A DNA stretch of 64,000 bases from Pirellulales bacterium (GCA_035656635.1 DASRSD010000045.1:1-64000); one strand, 5' to 3'; shown: positions 35,965 through 45,593, numbered from the stretch's first letter. Program-made: numbers and translations. Notes: generated by a model from the sequence alone, not told the origin.

Positions 35965-38703
35965 ATGGATCAAGCACGCCCCAACCCCGATGAACTTCTT
36001 GCCCGCGTTCTGGCGGAAGAGCCAGGCTTGCGCCGCGGCAAGCTCAAAATCTTCTTCGGCTATGCGGCCGGTGTTGGCAAAACCTATGCCATGTTGACTG
36101 CCGCGCGTCGCGAACAAGCCGCCGGAGTTGACGTGATGGTTGGCTATGTCGAACCGCACGGCCGCCTGGAAACCGAATCGCTGCTGCAAGGCTTGCCAGC
36201 GATTGCGCCGCTCCAAGTTTCCTATCGCGGGGTGACATTGCAAGAATTCGATTTAGATGCAGCGCTCGCTCGTCGACCGCGTTTGATTTTGGTGGACGAG
36301 CTGGCCCACACCAACGCCGAAGGGCTGCGCCATGCCAAGCGCTGGCAAGACGTAGAGGAATTGCTGGCCGCCGGCATCGATGTTTGGTCCACGCTCAACG
36401 TCCAGCATATCGAAAGCTTGAACGACATTATCGCACAAATTACGCACGTCGTCGTCCGAGAAACGCTGCCGGATGCCGTGCTGGAGCGCGCCCATGAAAT
36501 CGAGCTGATTGATCTTACGCCGGAAGAACTGATGCTGCGCCTGCAAGCGGGCAAAGTCTATTTACCGTCGCAGGCGGAGCGCGCGCTCACTAGCTTTTTC
36601 CAACGAAGCAACCTGGTGGCGCTGCGCGAGTTGTCGCTGCGACAAACAGCCCACCGCTTGCACCAAGAGGTGGAAGCCGCCCGACAAGCACGTGCCGATT
36701 TCACCCCCTGGGCCACGCGGGAAAAGTTGTTGGTTTGCGTCGGACCTAGCCCGTCGAGCACCAAAATCATCCGCACCGCCAAGCGCATGGCGGTTGCCTT
36801 TGGCGGAGATTGGCTGGCGGTTGCGGTGAATACAGGAACGGGGACCGAACTATCGGCTGCGCATGAATCGAGCGCGCGGAATCTGCAATTTGCGGAGCGA
36901 CTGGGAGCGGAATCGCAAATGCTCATCGGGCAAAATGTGGCCGACACGGTCCTCAAGTTCGCCCGAGACCGGAACGTCACCAAAATTATCGCCGGTAAAA
37001 CCGCCCAACCGAAATGGAAACGCTGGTTCCGGCGCACCGTGGTCGAAGAGCTATTAACACGCAGCGGCGAAATTGACGTGTACGTCATCACCGGCGAAGG
37101 CACCGAGCGGCGGCAAAGGCACCCCAAGCCATTGCCCAAGATGTCAGCACCAACCCGCCATTATTTGGCCACGTTTGTCGTCGTTGCGGTTTGCGCACTG
37201 GTTGGATGGGCAAATCGCGCGCTGCACCTGGCCACTACGTTTGGAGCTGGCGGCGAGGCCAATATTGCGATGGTGTTTCTGGCAGGCGTGGCTTTTGTCG
37301 CCACCTGGTATGGTCGTGGGCCGGCAATTGCCGCATCGATCGTCAGCGTCCTCCTGTTCGATTTCTTTTTCGTGCCGCCGTACGGAACATTCACCGTAAC
37401 CGACACCGAATACTTAATCACCTTTGCGGTGATGCTGGGAATTGCCTTGCTCATCAGCACGCTGGCCGCCCGACAGCGCTCGCAACTCCGCCTGTCGCAG
37501 GAGCAGGAAAACCGAACCGCAAAGCTATTCCGCATGACCCGGCAATTGAGTGAGCTTTCTGGCACTGACTTCCTGCTGCAAGCGGCCGGACAGCAGCTAA
37601 AAGATTTCTTCGGCGGAGAAAGCGTGGTTTACTTGCGTGCAGCCGATGGCGCGCTGGCGCTTCGTTCGGGTCAAGCAACATCCATCGCGGCAAATCCTAT
37701 CAACGACACCGTAGCGCGTTGGGTGGCCGATAATAACCAGATCGCCGGGGTGGAAACCGATACGCTCCCCAACGCCACCGCCCTTTTCATGCCTTTGGTT
37801 GGGTCGCTGCGAACCATTGGCGCACTGGGCGTTCGGCCGGACAATCTCCAATCTTTACGCAATCCGCAACAACGTCGCCTGCTGGAAACTTGCGCGAGCC
37901 TGATCGCCTTGGCCATCGAACGCGACCAATCTGTCTTGGAAGCCCAAGATGCGCAAGTTCAGATGCGGGCGGAGCAACTGCGAAATTCGCTGCTCAGCTC
38001 CGTCTCGCACGACCTGCGAACGCCGCTGACCGCGATTGCTGGAACGGCCGCCAACCTCAAAGCGGAATTGCTCAATCAAACCACGTCCCATCAACAAGAA
38101 ATGTTGCAAACACTGGTCAGCGAGTCGCATCAATTGGTTCGATTGGTCGAAAACTTGCTCGACATGGCGCGACTGGAGTCCGGCTCGCTGGTCTTGAACC
38201 GCCAGTGGCACGTCTTGGAGGAGCTAGTGGGCTCCGCCATTGCTCGGTCGCGCCGAGAGCTTGGCGACCGCCGGGTTCATGTGAGCCTGCCAGAAGCGTT
38301 TCCGTTGATCCTGGTCGATGGGTTTCTCCTGGAGCAAGTGTTTGTTAATTTGCTGGAAAACGCTGCGCGCTACACGCCGCCGGCCAGTGCCCTCGAAATC
38401 TGGGGAAAGTTTTCCGATCGTCAAGCGGAAATTGTCTTCGCCGATGACGGCCCGGGCTTACCCCCCGGTTCCGAGAACCGCCTGTTTGAGAAATTCTATC
38501 GCCCCCACACTGTGCCGGCCGATGGCCGGCGTGGCATTGGCTTGGGGCTGGCCATTTGCCGTGGAATTGTTGAAGCGCATGGCGGGCGAATTTCCGCCTC
38601 CAACCGCGCCACCGGCGGCGCGCAGTTCACCATTACGCTCCCCTGCAAACCGCAACCCGCCGACACAATAGTTACCCCGGCAGGCGCATCGGCCAGTCCA
38701 TAA
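35965..38703 (+). CDS. kdpD: Sensor histidine kinase KdpD
   Basis: 912 residues. N-terminal KdpD sensor domain with a Walker A-like GYAAGVGKT (32-40) and VDELAHTNAEG; USP-like domain (about 250-370, KLLVCVGPSPSSTKII); four membrane helices (about 398-500); GAF-like part; dimerisation box SSVSHDLRTPLT with H682; and ATPase boxes (VFVNLLENAARY, FADDGPGLP, GIGLGLAICRGIVEAHGG). It senses potassium limitation and phosphorylates KdpE. It lies 179 bp after kdpC, so it may have its own promoter, and 38 bp before kdpE. Confidence 0.97.
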   Translation: MDQARPNPDELLARVLAEEPGLRRGKLKIFFGYAAGVGKTYAMLTAARREQAAGVDVMVGYVEPHGRLETESLLQGLPAIAPLQVSYRGVTLQEFDLDAALARRPRLILVDELAHTNAEGLRHAKRWQDVEELLAAGIDVWSTLNVQHIESLNDIIAQITHVVVRETLPDAVLERAHEIELIDLTPEELMLRLQAGKVYLPSQAERALTSFFQRSNLVALRELSLRQTAHRLHQEVEAARQARADFTPWATREKLLVCVGPSPSSTKIIRTAKRMAVAFGGDWLAVAVNTGTGTELSAAHESSARNLQFAERLGAESQMLIGQNVADTVLKFARDRNVTKIIAGKTAQPKWKRWFRRTVVEELLTRSGEIDVYVITGEGTERRQRHPKPLPKMSAPTRHYLATFVVVAVCALVGWANRALHLATTFGAGGEANIAMVFLAGVAFVATWYGRGPAIAASIVSVLLFDFFFVPPYGTFTVTDTEYLITFAVMLGIALLISTLAARQRSQLRLSQEQENRTAKLFRMTRQLSELSGTDFLLQAAGQQLKDFFGGESVVYLRAADGALALRSGQATSIAANPINDTVARWVADNNQIAGVETDTLPNATALFMPLVGSLRTIGALGVRPDNLQSLRNPQQRRLLETCASLIALAIERDQSVLEAQDAQVQMRAEQLRNSLLSSVSHDLRTPLTAIAGTAANLKAELLNQTTSHQQEMLQTLVSESHQLVRLVENLLDMARLESGSLVLNRQWHVLEELVGSAIARSRRELGDRRVHVSLPEAFPLILVDGFLLEQVFVNLLENAARYTPPASALEIWGKFSDRQAEIVFADDGPGLPPGSENRLFEKFYRPHTVPADGRRGIGLGLAICRGIVEAHGGRISASNRATGGAQFTITLPCKPQPADTIVTPAGASASP

Positions 38704-38741
38704 TCACGACAACGCCAAATTCAAAGCCCTTAAATTCAAAG

Positions 38742-39449
38742 ATGTCGCCCTCCACGGAAAGCCCGCGCGTTCTGATTGTCGAAGACGATGCCGCCATTCG
38801 CGACTTTCTGCGCACGGCTCTGGCAGGGGCAGGCTTTCGGCTGATCGAAGCGATTACCGGGGAAGAAGCGCTCGACCGCGCCCAGCGGCAGCCGCCCGAT
38901 CTGGTCATTCTCGACCTGGGTCTTCCAGACATCGACGGCCAGCTCGTGCTGGAAAAGCTTCGCCAGTGGTTAAACGCGCCCATTATTGTCGTCTCTGCGC
39001 GCAATCAAGAATCTCAGAAGGTCGCCGCACTGGATCACGGCGCCGACGATTACTTGACCAAGCCTTTCGGCACGGCCGAATTGTTGGCGCGGATTCGTGT
39101 CGCCCTGCGGCATGCCGACGGCAGCTCGGGAGGAAATTCGCCTGTTTTTGAATCCGGAAATTTAAAAGTCGATTTGGCTGCTCATCGAGTCTTTGTGCGC
39201 GACAGCGAGATTCACCTCACGCCCATCGAGTATAACCTCCTGGTCGCGCTCATCCGCAATGCCGGCAAGGTGATGACGCACCGCCGCTTGCTGACTCAAA
39301 TATGGGGCCCGGAGCGGGCGCAAGATCATCACTATTTGCGCGTCTTCATGACCGGCCTGCGCCGCAAAATTGAAGTTGATCCTGCCCAGCCGCAATATCT
39401 GCTCACAGAACAAGGCATCGGCTACCGCTTTGCAGTTTCGGATGAGTGA
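38742..39449 (+). CDS. kdpE: Response regulator KdpE (OmpR family)
   Basis: 235 residues. Receiver domain with acidic pair EDD (15-17), phospho-acceptor D58 (VILDLGLPD) and the conserved Lys in YLTKPFG. The C-terminal winged helix (about 135-232; LTPIEYNLLVALIRNAGKVM, HHYLRVFMTGLRRKIE, GIGYRF) binds the kdp promoter. It should activate kdpFABC transcription when phosphorylated by KdpD. Directly downstream of kdpD. Confidence 0.96.
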   Translation: MSPSTESPRVLIVEDDAAIRDFLRTALAGAGFRLIEAITGEEALDRAQRQPPDLVILDLGLPDIDGQLVLEKLRQWLNAPIIVVSARNQESQKVAALDHGADDYLTKPFGTAELLARIRVALRHADGSSGGNSPVFESGNLKVDLAAHRVFVRDSEIHLTPIEYNLLVALIRNAGKVMTHRRLLTQIWGPERAQDHHYLRVFMTGLRRKIEVDPAQPQYLLTEQGIGYRFAVSDE

Positions 39450-39525
39450 TCGTTGCATCCCTTCATGCAAAAGCGGCGTCATCCTGGCAAATCGACGGGA
39501 TGGCAACACCGTGCTGCCAAGCAAT

Positions 39526-40143
39526 TTAGCCGGCGCTGGTTCGGGCAGAATCAGGCTGTGGACTATCTGAAGTGCGCCGATTTCGTTCCCGCCACGCCAC
39601 ATGCCAAAAGAGCATGCAAGCGCCTAACACTAACATGCTGTCGGCCAAGTTGAAGACCGGCCAATCGAAATGGATTTTGCGAATTTCGAAATGCAGCCAA
39701 TCGCGCACGGCATAAACCGCTTGGCCGGCGCGCGGATCGGGTGGCTGCCAAATCAACCCGGGCAACCCCAACCGATCGTACAAATTGCCGAAAATGCCCG
39801 CCATCAGCGAGCCGAGCGCCACGGTCAGCCAGGCGTCGTGCCCTGCCCCGGCAAAAAACAGCCAATAAAAAATGCCGATGGCCGCCAACACCGACAAGGC
39901 GGCAAAAGCCCAAGTCATTCCTTGCCCCAGGCCGAATAGCGCTCCTTCGTTCAAACTGGTCGTCAGGCTAAACACGCCGGGCGCCAGCACAATCGAAGGC
40001 CGATCGAACGAGGGCATTCCCAACTTGGTAAATATCCAATGCTTCGTTGCCAAATCGATCGTACAGCCCGCGACAATCAGCACCGCAAATAGGGCCAACC
40101 GCGAGGCTGGAACACGAGTCGCCGATATTGGGGCCGTTGCCAT
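39526..40143 (-). CDS. lspA: Signal peptidase II (lipoprotein signal peptidase)
   Basis: 205 residues. Four membrane helices and the two aspartates of the A8 family, in GIFGNLYDRLGLPG and VFNLADSMLV. The enzyme cuts prolipoproteins after diacylglycerol transfer; a candidate client is the lipoprotein at 56874-57401. Slightly longer than usual because of an insert before the second Asp (about 135-160; RDWLHFEIRKIHFDWP) and a polar C-terminal tail. 38 bp downstream of the DksA-like gene, likely co-transcribed. Confidence 0.93.
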   Translation of the reverse strand: MATAPISATRVPASRLALFAVLIVAGCTIDLATKHWIFTKLGMPSFDRPSIVLAPGVFSLTTSLNEGALFGLGQGMTWAFAALSVLAAIGIFYWLFFAGAGHDAWLTVALGSLMAGIFGNLYDRLGLPGLIWQPPDPRAGQAVYAVRDWLHFEIRKIHFDWPVFNLADSMLVLGACMLFWHVAWRERNRRTSDSPQPDSARTSAG

Positions 40144-40181
40144 CCGTGACCCTTAACAGGAACAAACGCCCGCAACCGCGA

Positions 40182-40556
40182 TCAGCCGCGTGTTTCCATC
40201 TTCGAAGCGCACTTCACACACAGCGATGTGTAAGGAATGGCTTCTAACCGGGTTTTGGGGATTTTGGTGCCGCATTCTTCACAATCGCCATAAGTGCCTG
40301 ATTCAATCCGTTCCAGGGCGGCTTCAATGGCTTCCAACGTTACTTCGTCGTTCTCCATCAGGCTCAGGCTGAATTCCTGCTCGAAATTGTCGCTGCCCAG
40401 GTCGGCCATGTGGATGGGCATGCTCGAGATGCTGCCATTGGCTTCGGACTGATTTTTCTTCAGCGCCGCATCGGCCAGCTGGTTTACGTCTCCCCGCAAA
40501 CGAGCCCGTAAAGCCAGCAGCAAACCTTTGTATTCCTTCGCTTCAGCCTTCTTCAT
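40182..40556 (-). CDS. DksA/TraR-family zinc-finger protein
   Basis: 124 residues: an N-terminal coiled-coil part, then a four-Cys zinc finger CEECG-(x)-CVKC near residues 94-118 (GTYGDCEECGTKIPKTRLEA). DksA-like proteins bind the RNA polymerase secondary channel with or without ppGpp. The pair of acidic residues expected at the coiled-coil tip is not clearly placed here, so the precise activity is uncertain. Upstream neighbour of lspA, a pairing common in planctomycetes and Acidobacteria as far as I recall. Confidence 0.85.
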   Translation of the reverse strand: MKKAEAKEYKGLLLALRARLRGDVNQLADAALKKNQSEANGSISSMPIHMADLGSDNFEQEFSLSLMENDEVTLEAIEAALERIESGTYGDCEECGTKIPKTRLEAIPYTSLCVKCASKMETRG

Positions 40557-40819
40557 CGGTTAGTACTCCCCGCGGTGAAAATCCCTAGTTGGAAGCCTTT
40601 GGATAGTGGCGAAACTGCAATTATAAACTGGGAAATATCGAAGTGTCAAAGGGCCGGTCCCAAGCCATCCCAAGCCAGGAATTACGGAATCCGAATGATG
40701 AGGACCCAAGGAAATGACGAACGACTGAAATGATTGAACCGGTCGCTGGGCCATTCGGCTTTTCCCGCTCGCGGCTCTCATCTACACTGAATAATCTGCC
40801 GCCGTCGCCGATTCGCTCC

Positions 40820-42250
40820 ATGCTAGCTTTCCGAGAGTGTCCCATTAGCGTTGTCACCAAAACCGATGTCGCCTTTCAACGTTGCGTGTCGCCCACTTGC
40901 GGGGCCACGTACGGCATTGAAGAAGTACGCGTGGCTTGCGACTGCGGCCAACTGCTCGACGTGGCTTACGATTGGGACCGCCTCGAGCCCCCCACCGCGC
41001 TTAACTGGTTCGAAAGCAAATGGTCGCGCCGGCACGAACCACTTTCTTTCAGCGGCGTATGGCGCTTCCGCGAATTGCTCCCCTTCGCCCCGCCGGAAAT
41101 GGCCGTCACCATTGGCGAAGGCCAAACCTTGCTTCAACTGGCCTCGTCCGTGGGCAAATACGTCGGCTTAGGACGCGGTCAACTCCATTTGCAGTACGAA
41201 GGGATGAACCCCTCGGGCAGCTTCAAAGATAACGGCATGTCGGCCGCTTTCACGCATGCCCACCTGGTCGGCGCCAAGCGGGCGGCCTGTGCTTCGACAG
41301 GCAACACCAGCGCATCGTTGGCACTGTACTGTGCGGTCACGCGCTTAATGAAGGGAATTATCTTTATCGGTTCGGGAAAAATTTCCTACGGCAAGCTTTC
41401 GCAGGCGCTGGATTACGGCGCGCTCACCGTGCAAATTGCCGGCGACTTTGACGACGCCATGCAGCGCGTCAAGGAAGTTTCCGCGCGCGAAGGCATCTAC
41501 TTGGTGAACAGCGTCAACCCGTTCCGGCTAGAAGGGCAAAAAACCATCATGCTGCGCGTGCTGGAGTCGCTGCAGTGGAAAGTGCCCGATTGGATCGTCG
41601 TTCCCGGCGGGAACTTGGGTAACTCCAGCGCGTTTGGCAAAGCGTTCACTGAATTGAAGGAGTTGGGATTAATCGACCGTGTGCCGCGATTGGCCGTCAT
41701 CAATGCAGCCGGCGCGAATACTTTGTACGAACTGTTTGAGCGCCGTGGCTTGCGCTGGAACGGTGGCCAACCCGATGAAAATATTATCAGCAATTATTAT
41801 GCGGAGCTGGATGCCGCCGGCCGCCGAGCTGACACCATCGCCAGCGCCATCGAAATCAACCGGCCGGTCAATTTGAACAAGTGTCTGCGCGCGCTGGAAG
41901 TTTGCGACGGCGTGGTGCGCGAAGTCACCGAGCAGGAAATGCTCGACGCTAAGGCGCAAGTCGGGGCCGGCGGCTTGGGCTGCGAGCCGGCCAGCGCCGC
42001 CAGTGTCGCCGGCGCGAAAAATTTGATTGCCGAGGGCGTCATCGGGAAGGACGAGCGCGTGGTGTGCATTCTCACCGGCCACCAATTGAAAGACCCCACC
42101 GCCACCGTGGCGTATCACACCACCGATCAGGAAATGTTCAACAAAGTGCTAGGCAGCCGCGGCGTTAAACGGGCTGCCTTTGCCAACCGAGCCGTCACGG
42201 TAAACAACAATTTGGAAGAAATCATCCGCGCCATTCAACTGTATTCATAA
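40820..42250 (+). CDS. thrC: Threonine synthase
   Basis: 476 residues from ATG 40820; the frame is open to ATG 40730, and neither start has a good ribosome site, but similarity to the family starts near TDVAFQRC. A short Cys-containing front ([17 protein letters not shown]) precedes the PLP fold-type II domain: [13 protein letters not shown], with Lys136 as the Schiff base, [11 protein letters not shown], and [14 protein letters not shown] binding the cofactor phosphate. It converts O-phosphohomoserine to threonine in the cytoplasm. Followed 53 bp later by dapB, another aspartate-family enzyme. Confidence 0.93.
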   Translation: MLAFRECPISVVTKTDVAFQRCVSPTCGATYGIEEVRVACDCGQLLDVAYDWDRLEPPTALNWFESKWSRRHEPLSFSGVWRFRELLPFAPPEMAVTIGEGQTLLQLASSVGKYVGLGRGQLHLQYEGMNPSGSFKDNGMSAAFTHAHLVGAKRAACASTGNTSASLALYCAVTRLMKGIIFIGSGKISYGKLSQALDYGALTVQIAGDFDDAMQRVKEVSAREGIYLVNSVNPFRLEGQKTIMLRVLESLQWKVPDWIVVPGGNLGNSSAFGKAFTELKELGLIDRVPRLAVINAAGANTLYELFERRGLRWNGGQPDENIISNYYAELDAAGRRADTIASAIEINRPVNLNKCLRALEVCDGVVREVTEQEMLDAKAQVGAGGLGCEPASAASVAGAKNLIAEGVIGKDERVVCILTGHQLKDPTATVAYHTTDQEMFNKVLGSRGVKRAAFANRAVTVNNNLEEIIRAIQLYS

Positions 42251-42303
42251 AGCCGCGACCGTTGGTCGCACGCCTCTCCCAAAACAACGCCGCTACGCCA
42301 TCC

Positions 42304-43104
42304 ATGCCCAACCCCATTAAAATTGCCGTTCACGGAGCCGCCGGCCGCATGGGGCAGCGCCTTGTGGTGCTTGGCTCCGCCGACGACGAACTGCAAATTG
42401 CCGCCGCGCTCGATTCGCCCAAGCACCCCAAGTTGGGCGAAGATATTGGGCACATCGCGCGCCTGCACAAGCTGAACGTGCCGTTGGCCGCTGAGCTCAC
42501 CGTGCCGGTCGATGTGATCATCGATTTTTCCAATCCTGCCGGCGCCATGTCGATTTTGAAAACGTGCCTGGAGAAAAAGATTGCGCTGGTCGTCGCCACC
42601 ACCGGTTTAGATGCCCAACAGCTGGCGGCTATCGAAGAGGCCTCCAAAAAAATTCCGCTCCTATCGTCTCCCAGCATGAGCCTGACGGTCAACCTGGCGA
42701 TGCGGCTGGCGGAAATTTGCGGCCGCGCGCTGGCCGAGCATCCCAGCGGGGCTGATGTGGAAATTATCGAGCGGCATCATCGCTTCAAGGAAGATGCGCC
42801 CAGCGGCACCGCGCTCAAGTTCGGCCAAATCATCGCCGACGCCATGGGCCTGACCAAGCATCAACATGGCCGCGAAGGCCGGCCCGGCCAGCGGCCGCAC
42901 GAAGAAATCGGCTACCATGCTGTCCGCAGCGGCGATAATCCCGGCGAGCACACCATTATTTTTGGCTTGCTGGGCGAGACGCTGGAAATTAAGGTGCAAG
43001 CCACCAACCGCGATTGCTACGCCCACGGCGCGCTGGCCGCCGCCAAATTCCTGGCCGGCAAACCCGCCGGACTGTACGGCATGAACGACGTGCTGGGATT
43101 GTGA
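42304..43104 (+). CDS. dapB: 4-hydroxy-tetrahydrodipicolinate reductase
   Basis: 266 residues from ATG 42304; the in-frame GTG/ATG at 42262 would add a stretch without similarity. NAD(P)-binding VHGAAGRMGQ at the start, VDVIIDFSNPAGAMS, and the catalytic signature EIIERHHRFKEDAPSGTA with the His pair and Lys. It reduces the cyclic product of DapA in lysine and diaminopimelate synthesis. Typical length. It pairs with thrC in the aspartate pathway. Confidence 0.95.
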   Translation: MPNPIKIAVHGAAGRMGQRLVVLGSADDELQIAAALDSPKHPKLGEDIGHIARLHKLNVPLAAELTVPVDVIIDFSNPAGAMSILKTCLEKKIALVVATTGLDAQQLAAIEEASKKIPLLSSPSMSLTVNLAMRLAEICGRALAEHPSGADVEIIERHHRFKEDAPSGTALKFGQIIADAMGLTKHQHGREGRPGQRPHEEIGYHAVRSGDNPGEHTIIFGLLGETLEIKVQATNRDCYAHGALAAAKFLAGKPAGLYGMNDVLGL

Positions 43105-43106
43105 AA

Positions 43107-43215
43107 GCAGAAGGCAGAAAGCAGAAAACCTCTGTCAAAGTGATCGGTAACATTGGATCGAAATGGGCGCAATCATAAACATGCTGACTTCTGCCGTCTG
43201 CTTTCTGCGTTCTGC
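43107..43215. repeat. 18-bp inverted repeat built of CAGAA units
   Basis: GCAGAAGGCAGAAAGCAG (43107-43124) and CTGCTTTCTGCGTTCTGC (43198-43215) pair with one mismatch over 18 bases, spacer 73 bases. The arms are simple-sequence variants of (G)CAGAA. It begins 3 bases after the dapB stop and ends 11 bases before the next ATG, so it fills the whole gap. Confidence 0.6.
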
Positions 43216-43226
43216 CTTTGCTCATT

Positions 43227-43595
43227 ATGGCTAAATGCGAAGAAGGTTATCTGTGCGATGTGTGCGGTGGTGATGTGGCCGAAATCACCGACAGCGATTT
43301 GTATTTGCGCTACGTCATTGGCGAAATTGATCCCGAAACGCTCCACACCCTGCGGGAGCGCCACATCCGCTGCAACCCGGTGATGGCGCAGTTCATTGTC
43401 GATGATGATTTCGCGCCAGTCACCGTCGACGGCGCTTTCGACAAACGCCGGCTTGATCCGGCTTATGTGCGCGAGCGGCAATCGCTGGTCACCCGCGGCT
43501 GGCGGCGGTTGAAAGAAATTGCCGGCCTCGATTTGCCTATCATCGACTATCCTTTGCCCGAAATCCGCGCCGCGCAGGAACGCAAAACGAACTAA
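43227..43595 (+). CDS. Small conserved-looking CxxC protein, function unknown
   Basis: 122 residues from ATG 43227 (MAKCEEGYLCDVCGGDVAEI); an ATG nine bases earlier is possible. The N-terminus carries CDVCGGDV with another Cys at position 4, a possible metal or redox site, and a second Cys lies in RHIRCNPVMAQF. The rest is acidic and helical with DLPIIDYPLPEI near the end. No family name recalled. It follows dapB in the same orientation, which suggests a housekeeping role. Confidence 0.7.
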   Translation: MAKCEEGYLCDVCGGDVAEITDSDLYLRYVIGEIDPETLHTLRERHIRCNPVMAQFIVDDDFAPVTVDGAFDKRRLDPAYVRERQSLVTRGWRRLKEIAGLDLPIIDYPLPEIRAAQERKTN

Positions 43596-43598
43596 ATC

Positions 43599-44083
43599 CT
43601 CGCGCAGAGACGCAGAAGGCGCAGAGGAAAAATTAGGAATTATTTTATTCCGGCAATTGATTGACCAGGCGCGTAATCCCGTCCTTGAGATATTCTTCGC
43701 CGAAATTGATGAGCAATCCGACATGCTTGTTCATCAAACGAAGGTACGTCAAAGCTTGCTTCTTATGCACCGGGATTGTCTTTTCGACCGATTTCAGTTC
43801 CACAATGACCAGGTTCTCCACCAAAATGTCGATGCAAAACCCTTCTTCAAACCGTAAGCCATCGTACACAATCGGCATCGGCACCTGCCGTTCGCACTTC
43901 AACCCCCGCTTTCTTAGTTCATGTGCCAGCACGACTTCATAGACCGATTCCAATAATCCCGGGCCTAGCGTCTTATGCACTCCAATTGCCGCATCAATCA
44001 CAATTCCGGTAATATCGTTCTCATGAACTTCCGGCATAAATACATCTCCGAGCCGCTTTGCGTTCTCTGCGTCTCTGCGCGAG
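43599..44083. repeat. GxxExxY cassette bounded by perfect 18-bp inverted repeats
   Basis: CTCGCGCAGAGACGCAGA at 43599-43616 and its exact complement TCTGCGTCTCTGCGCGAG at 44066-44083 flank one minus-strand gene. The whole unit is 485 bp. It lies in a gap of only ~500 bp between the CxxC gene and the MFS gene, and the right arm falls at the very start of the MFS frame. This looks like an inserted unit. No transposase is inside. Confidence 0.75.
43645..44037 (-). CDS. GxxExxY family protein
   Basis: 130 residues from ATG 44037 (MPEVHENDITGIVIDAAIGV); the longer frame reads through the inverted repeat and is rejected. It carries the naming motif GPGLLESVYE, followed by FEEGFCIDILVENLVIVELK (a PD-(D/E)xK-like D-x-(V/E)-E-x-K arrangement), which suggests a nuclease-like fold. 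Function is not established for the family as far as I know. It is boxed by 18-bp inverted repeats, which suggests that it moves as a unit. Confidence 0.85.
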   Translation of the reverse strand: MPEVHENDITGIVIDAAIGVHKTLGPGLLESVYEVVLAHELRKRGLKCERQVPMPIVYDGLRFEEGFCIDILVENLVIVELKSVEKTIPVHKKQALTYLRLMNKHVGLLINFGEEYLKDGITRLVNQLPE

Positions 44084-44090
44084 TCATATT

Positions 44091-45557
44091 GTGGCATTGA
44101 AATCATCACCAAAACAAGCATTGGCATCCAAGAAATCATTAGGCGTTCCCGGGGCGCGCGTGGCATTGGTGCTGTTGCTGGCGATCAACTTATTCAACTA
44201 CGTCGATCGATATGTGCTGGCGGCGGTGGAGGATCAGATCCAGCACGATTTTGGTTCAACCGCAGCACAAACGGGATTATTGGCCACCGCCTTTTTGGTC
44301 AGCTACATGTGCTTTGCGCCGTTGTTCGGTTGGCTGGCCGATCGCTACTCGCGGTGGATGTTGGTCGGTGTGGGCGTGTTGCTGTGGAGTGCGGCAAGTG
44401 GCGCCACCGGTTTGGCCACGGGTATCGGCATGATGCTGGCGACACGGGTGTTTGTCGGCATTGGCGAGGCCGCTTACGGCCCTGTGGCGCCAACCATCAT
44501 TTCCGATTTGTATCCCATCGAGCGCCGCGGCCAGGTGCTAGCCTGGTTCTACGTGGCCATGCCGGTGGGAAGCGCGCTGGGTTACATGCTTGGCGGACAA
44601 GTGCTGCACTTAGGATTCACTTGGCACTACGCGTTTTTCATTGTGGTGCCGCCGGGTCTGCTGCTGGGCTTCTGGGCGTTGGCGATGCGCGATTCACGGC
44701 GCGACCAGGTGGCCGCCATGAAACTCTCTCCAAACTCATCGCTTCCGACAGCTAGTCCGAGCAACGAAACAACCAAACCGAAAGCCACCGCGCTGGCCGA
44801 TTACAAACAGCTATTGCGAATTCCCTCGTACCTTTACAACACGGCGGGCATGACGGCGATGACATTCGCCGTGGGTGGACTGGCGTTTTGGATTCCGCGC
44901 TACTTAGTTTGGCGGAAAGTTCACGCCGGGCTACTCGATCCAGCGAACGCGGAGCTTCGCCGGGCTGCCCTGACGGATGCCAACTGGACGTTCGGCGTGA
45001 TTGTAGTCGTCACGGGCCTGGCAGCCACGCTGTCCGGCGGTTGGCTAGGAGATAAATTGCGGAACCGCTGGCCGGGCTCCTATTTTTTGGTTTCGGGTTA
45101 TGGAATGCTCTTCGCGCTGCCTTTTTTTTTGGCGGCACTGGTTGTGCCGTTTCCGGCTGCCTGGGCGCTGATTTTCATCACGTGCTGCGGCCTATTCTTC
45201 AACACGGGGCCCAGCAACACCATTTTGGCCAATGTGACGCATCCTTCGATCCGCGCCGCGGGTTTCGCCTTGAACATATTTATCATCCACACGCTGGGCG
45301 ACGCCATCAGCCCCCCGCTGATCGGCAAAATTAACATGGTTTTTGGCGACCATGCCGCACAGGTTTCTCAAGCGGGAGTTGCGGCGTTGGCTTCGGCCGG
45401 CGGAAAAGCCGATGAGCTAGTCAGCACAAACATGAACGCCGGCTTCGCAACTGTCTCGCTGGCTATTTTTTTAAGCGGCGTGTTTTGGGTGCTGGGCTCT
45501 AAACACTTGGCGCGCGATACCGCCAAAATAACGGCCGCCGAGCAAGCCGCCATTTAG
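44091..45557 (+). CDS. MFS transporter (spinster-like)
   Basis: 488 residues from GTG 44091; the frame is open from ATG 44058, but that start lies inside the inverted repeat. Twelve hydrophobic helices. MFS signature between helices 2 and 3: GWLADRYSRWMLVGVG, with NLFNYVDRYVLAAVE in helix 1 and RVFVGIGEAAYGPVAPTIIS, as in spinster-type sphingolipid/organic-acid exporters. A central cytoplasmic loop is present (about 205-250). Substrate unknown. The insertion of the GxxExxY cassette just upstream may have replaced its native start and ribosome site. Confidence 0.88.
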   Translation: MALKSSPKQALASKKSLGVPGARVALVLLLAINLFNYVDRYVLAAVEDQIQHDFGSTAAQTGLLATAFLVSYMCFAPLFGWLADRYSRWMLVGVGVLLWSAASGATGLATGIGMMLATRVFVGIGEAAYGPVAPTIISDLYPIERRGQVLAWFYVAMPVGSALGYMLGGQVLHLGFTWHYAFFIVVPPGLLLGFWALAMRDSRRDQVAAMKLSPNSSLPTASPSNETTKPKATALADYKQLLRIPSYLYNTAGMTAMTFAVGGLAFWIPRYLVWRKVHAGLLDPANAELRRAALTDANWTFGVIVVVTGLAATLSGGWLGDKLRNRWPGSYFLVSGYGMLFALPFFLAALVVPFPAAWALIFITCCGLFFNTGPSNTILANVTHPSIRAAGFALNIFIIHTLGDAISPPLIGKINMVFGDHAAQVSQAGVAALASAGGKADELVSTNMNAGFATVSLAIFLSGVFWVLGSKHLARDTAKITAAEQAAI

Positions 45558-45593
45558 CCCCCGGCCAATGACTGGAGGTTGAACACCGTGACT

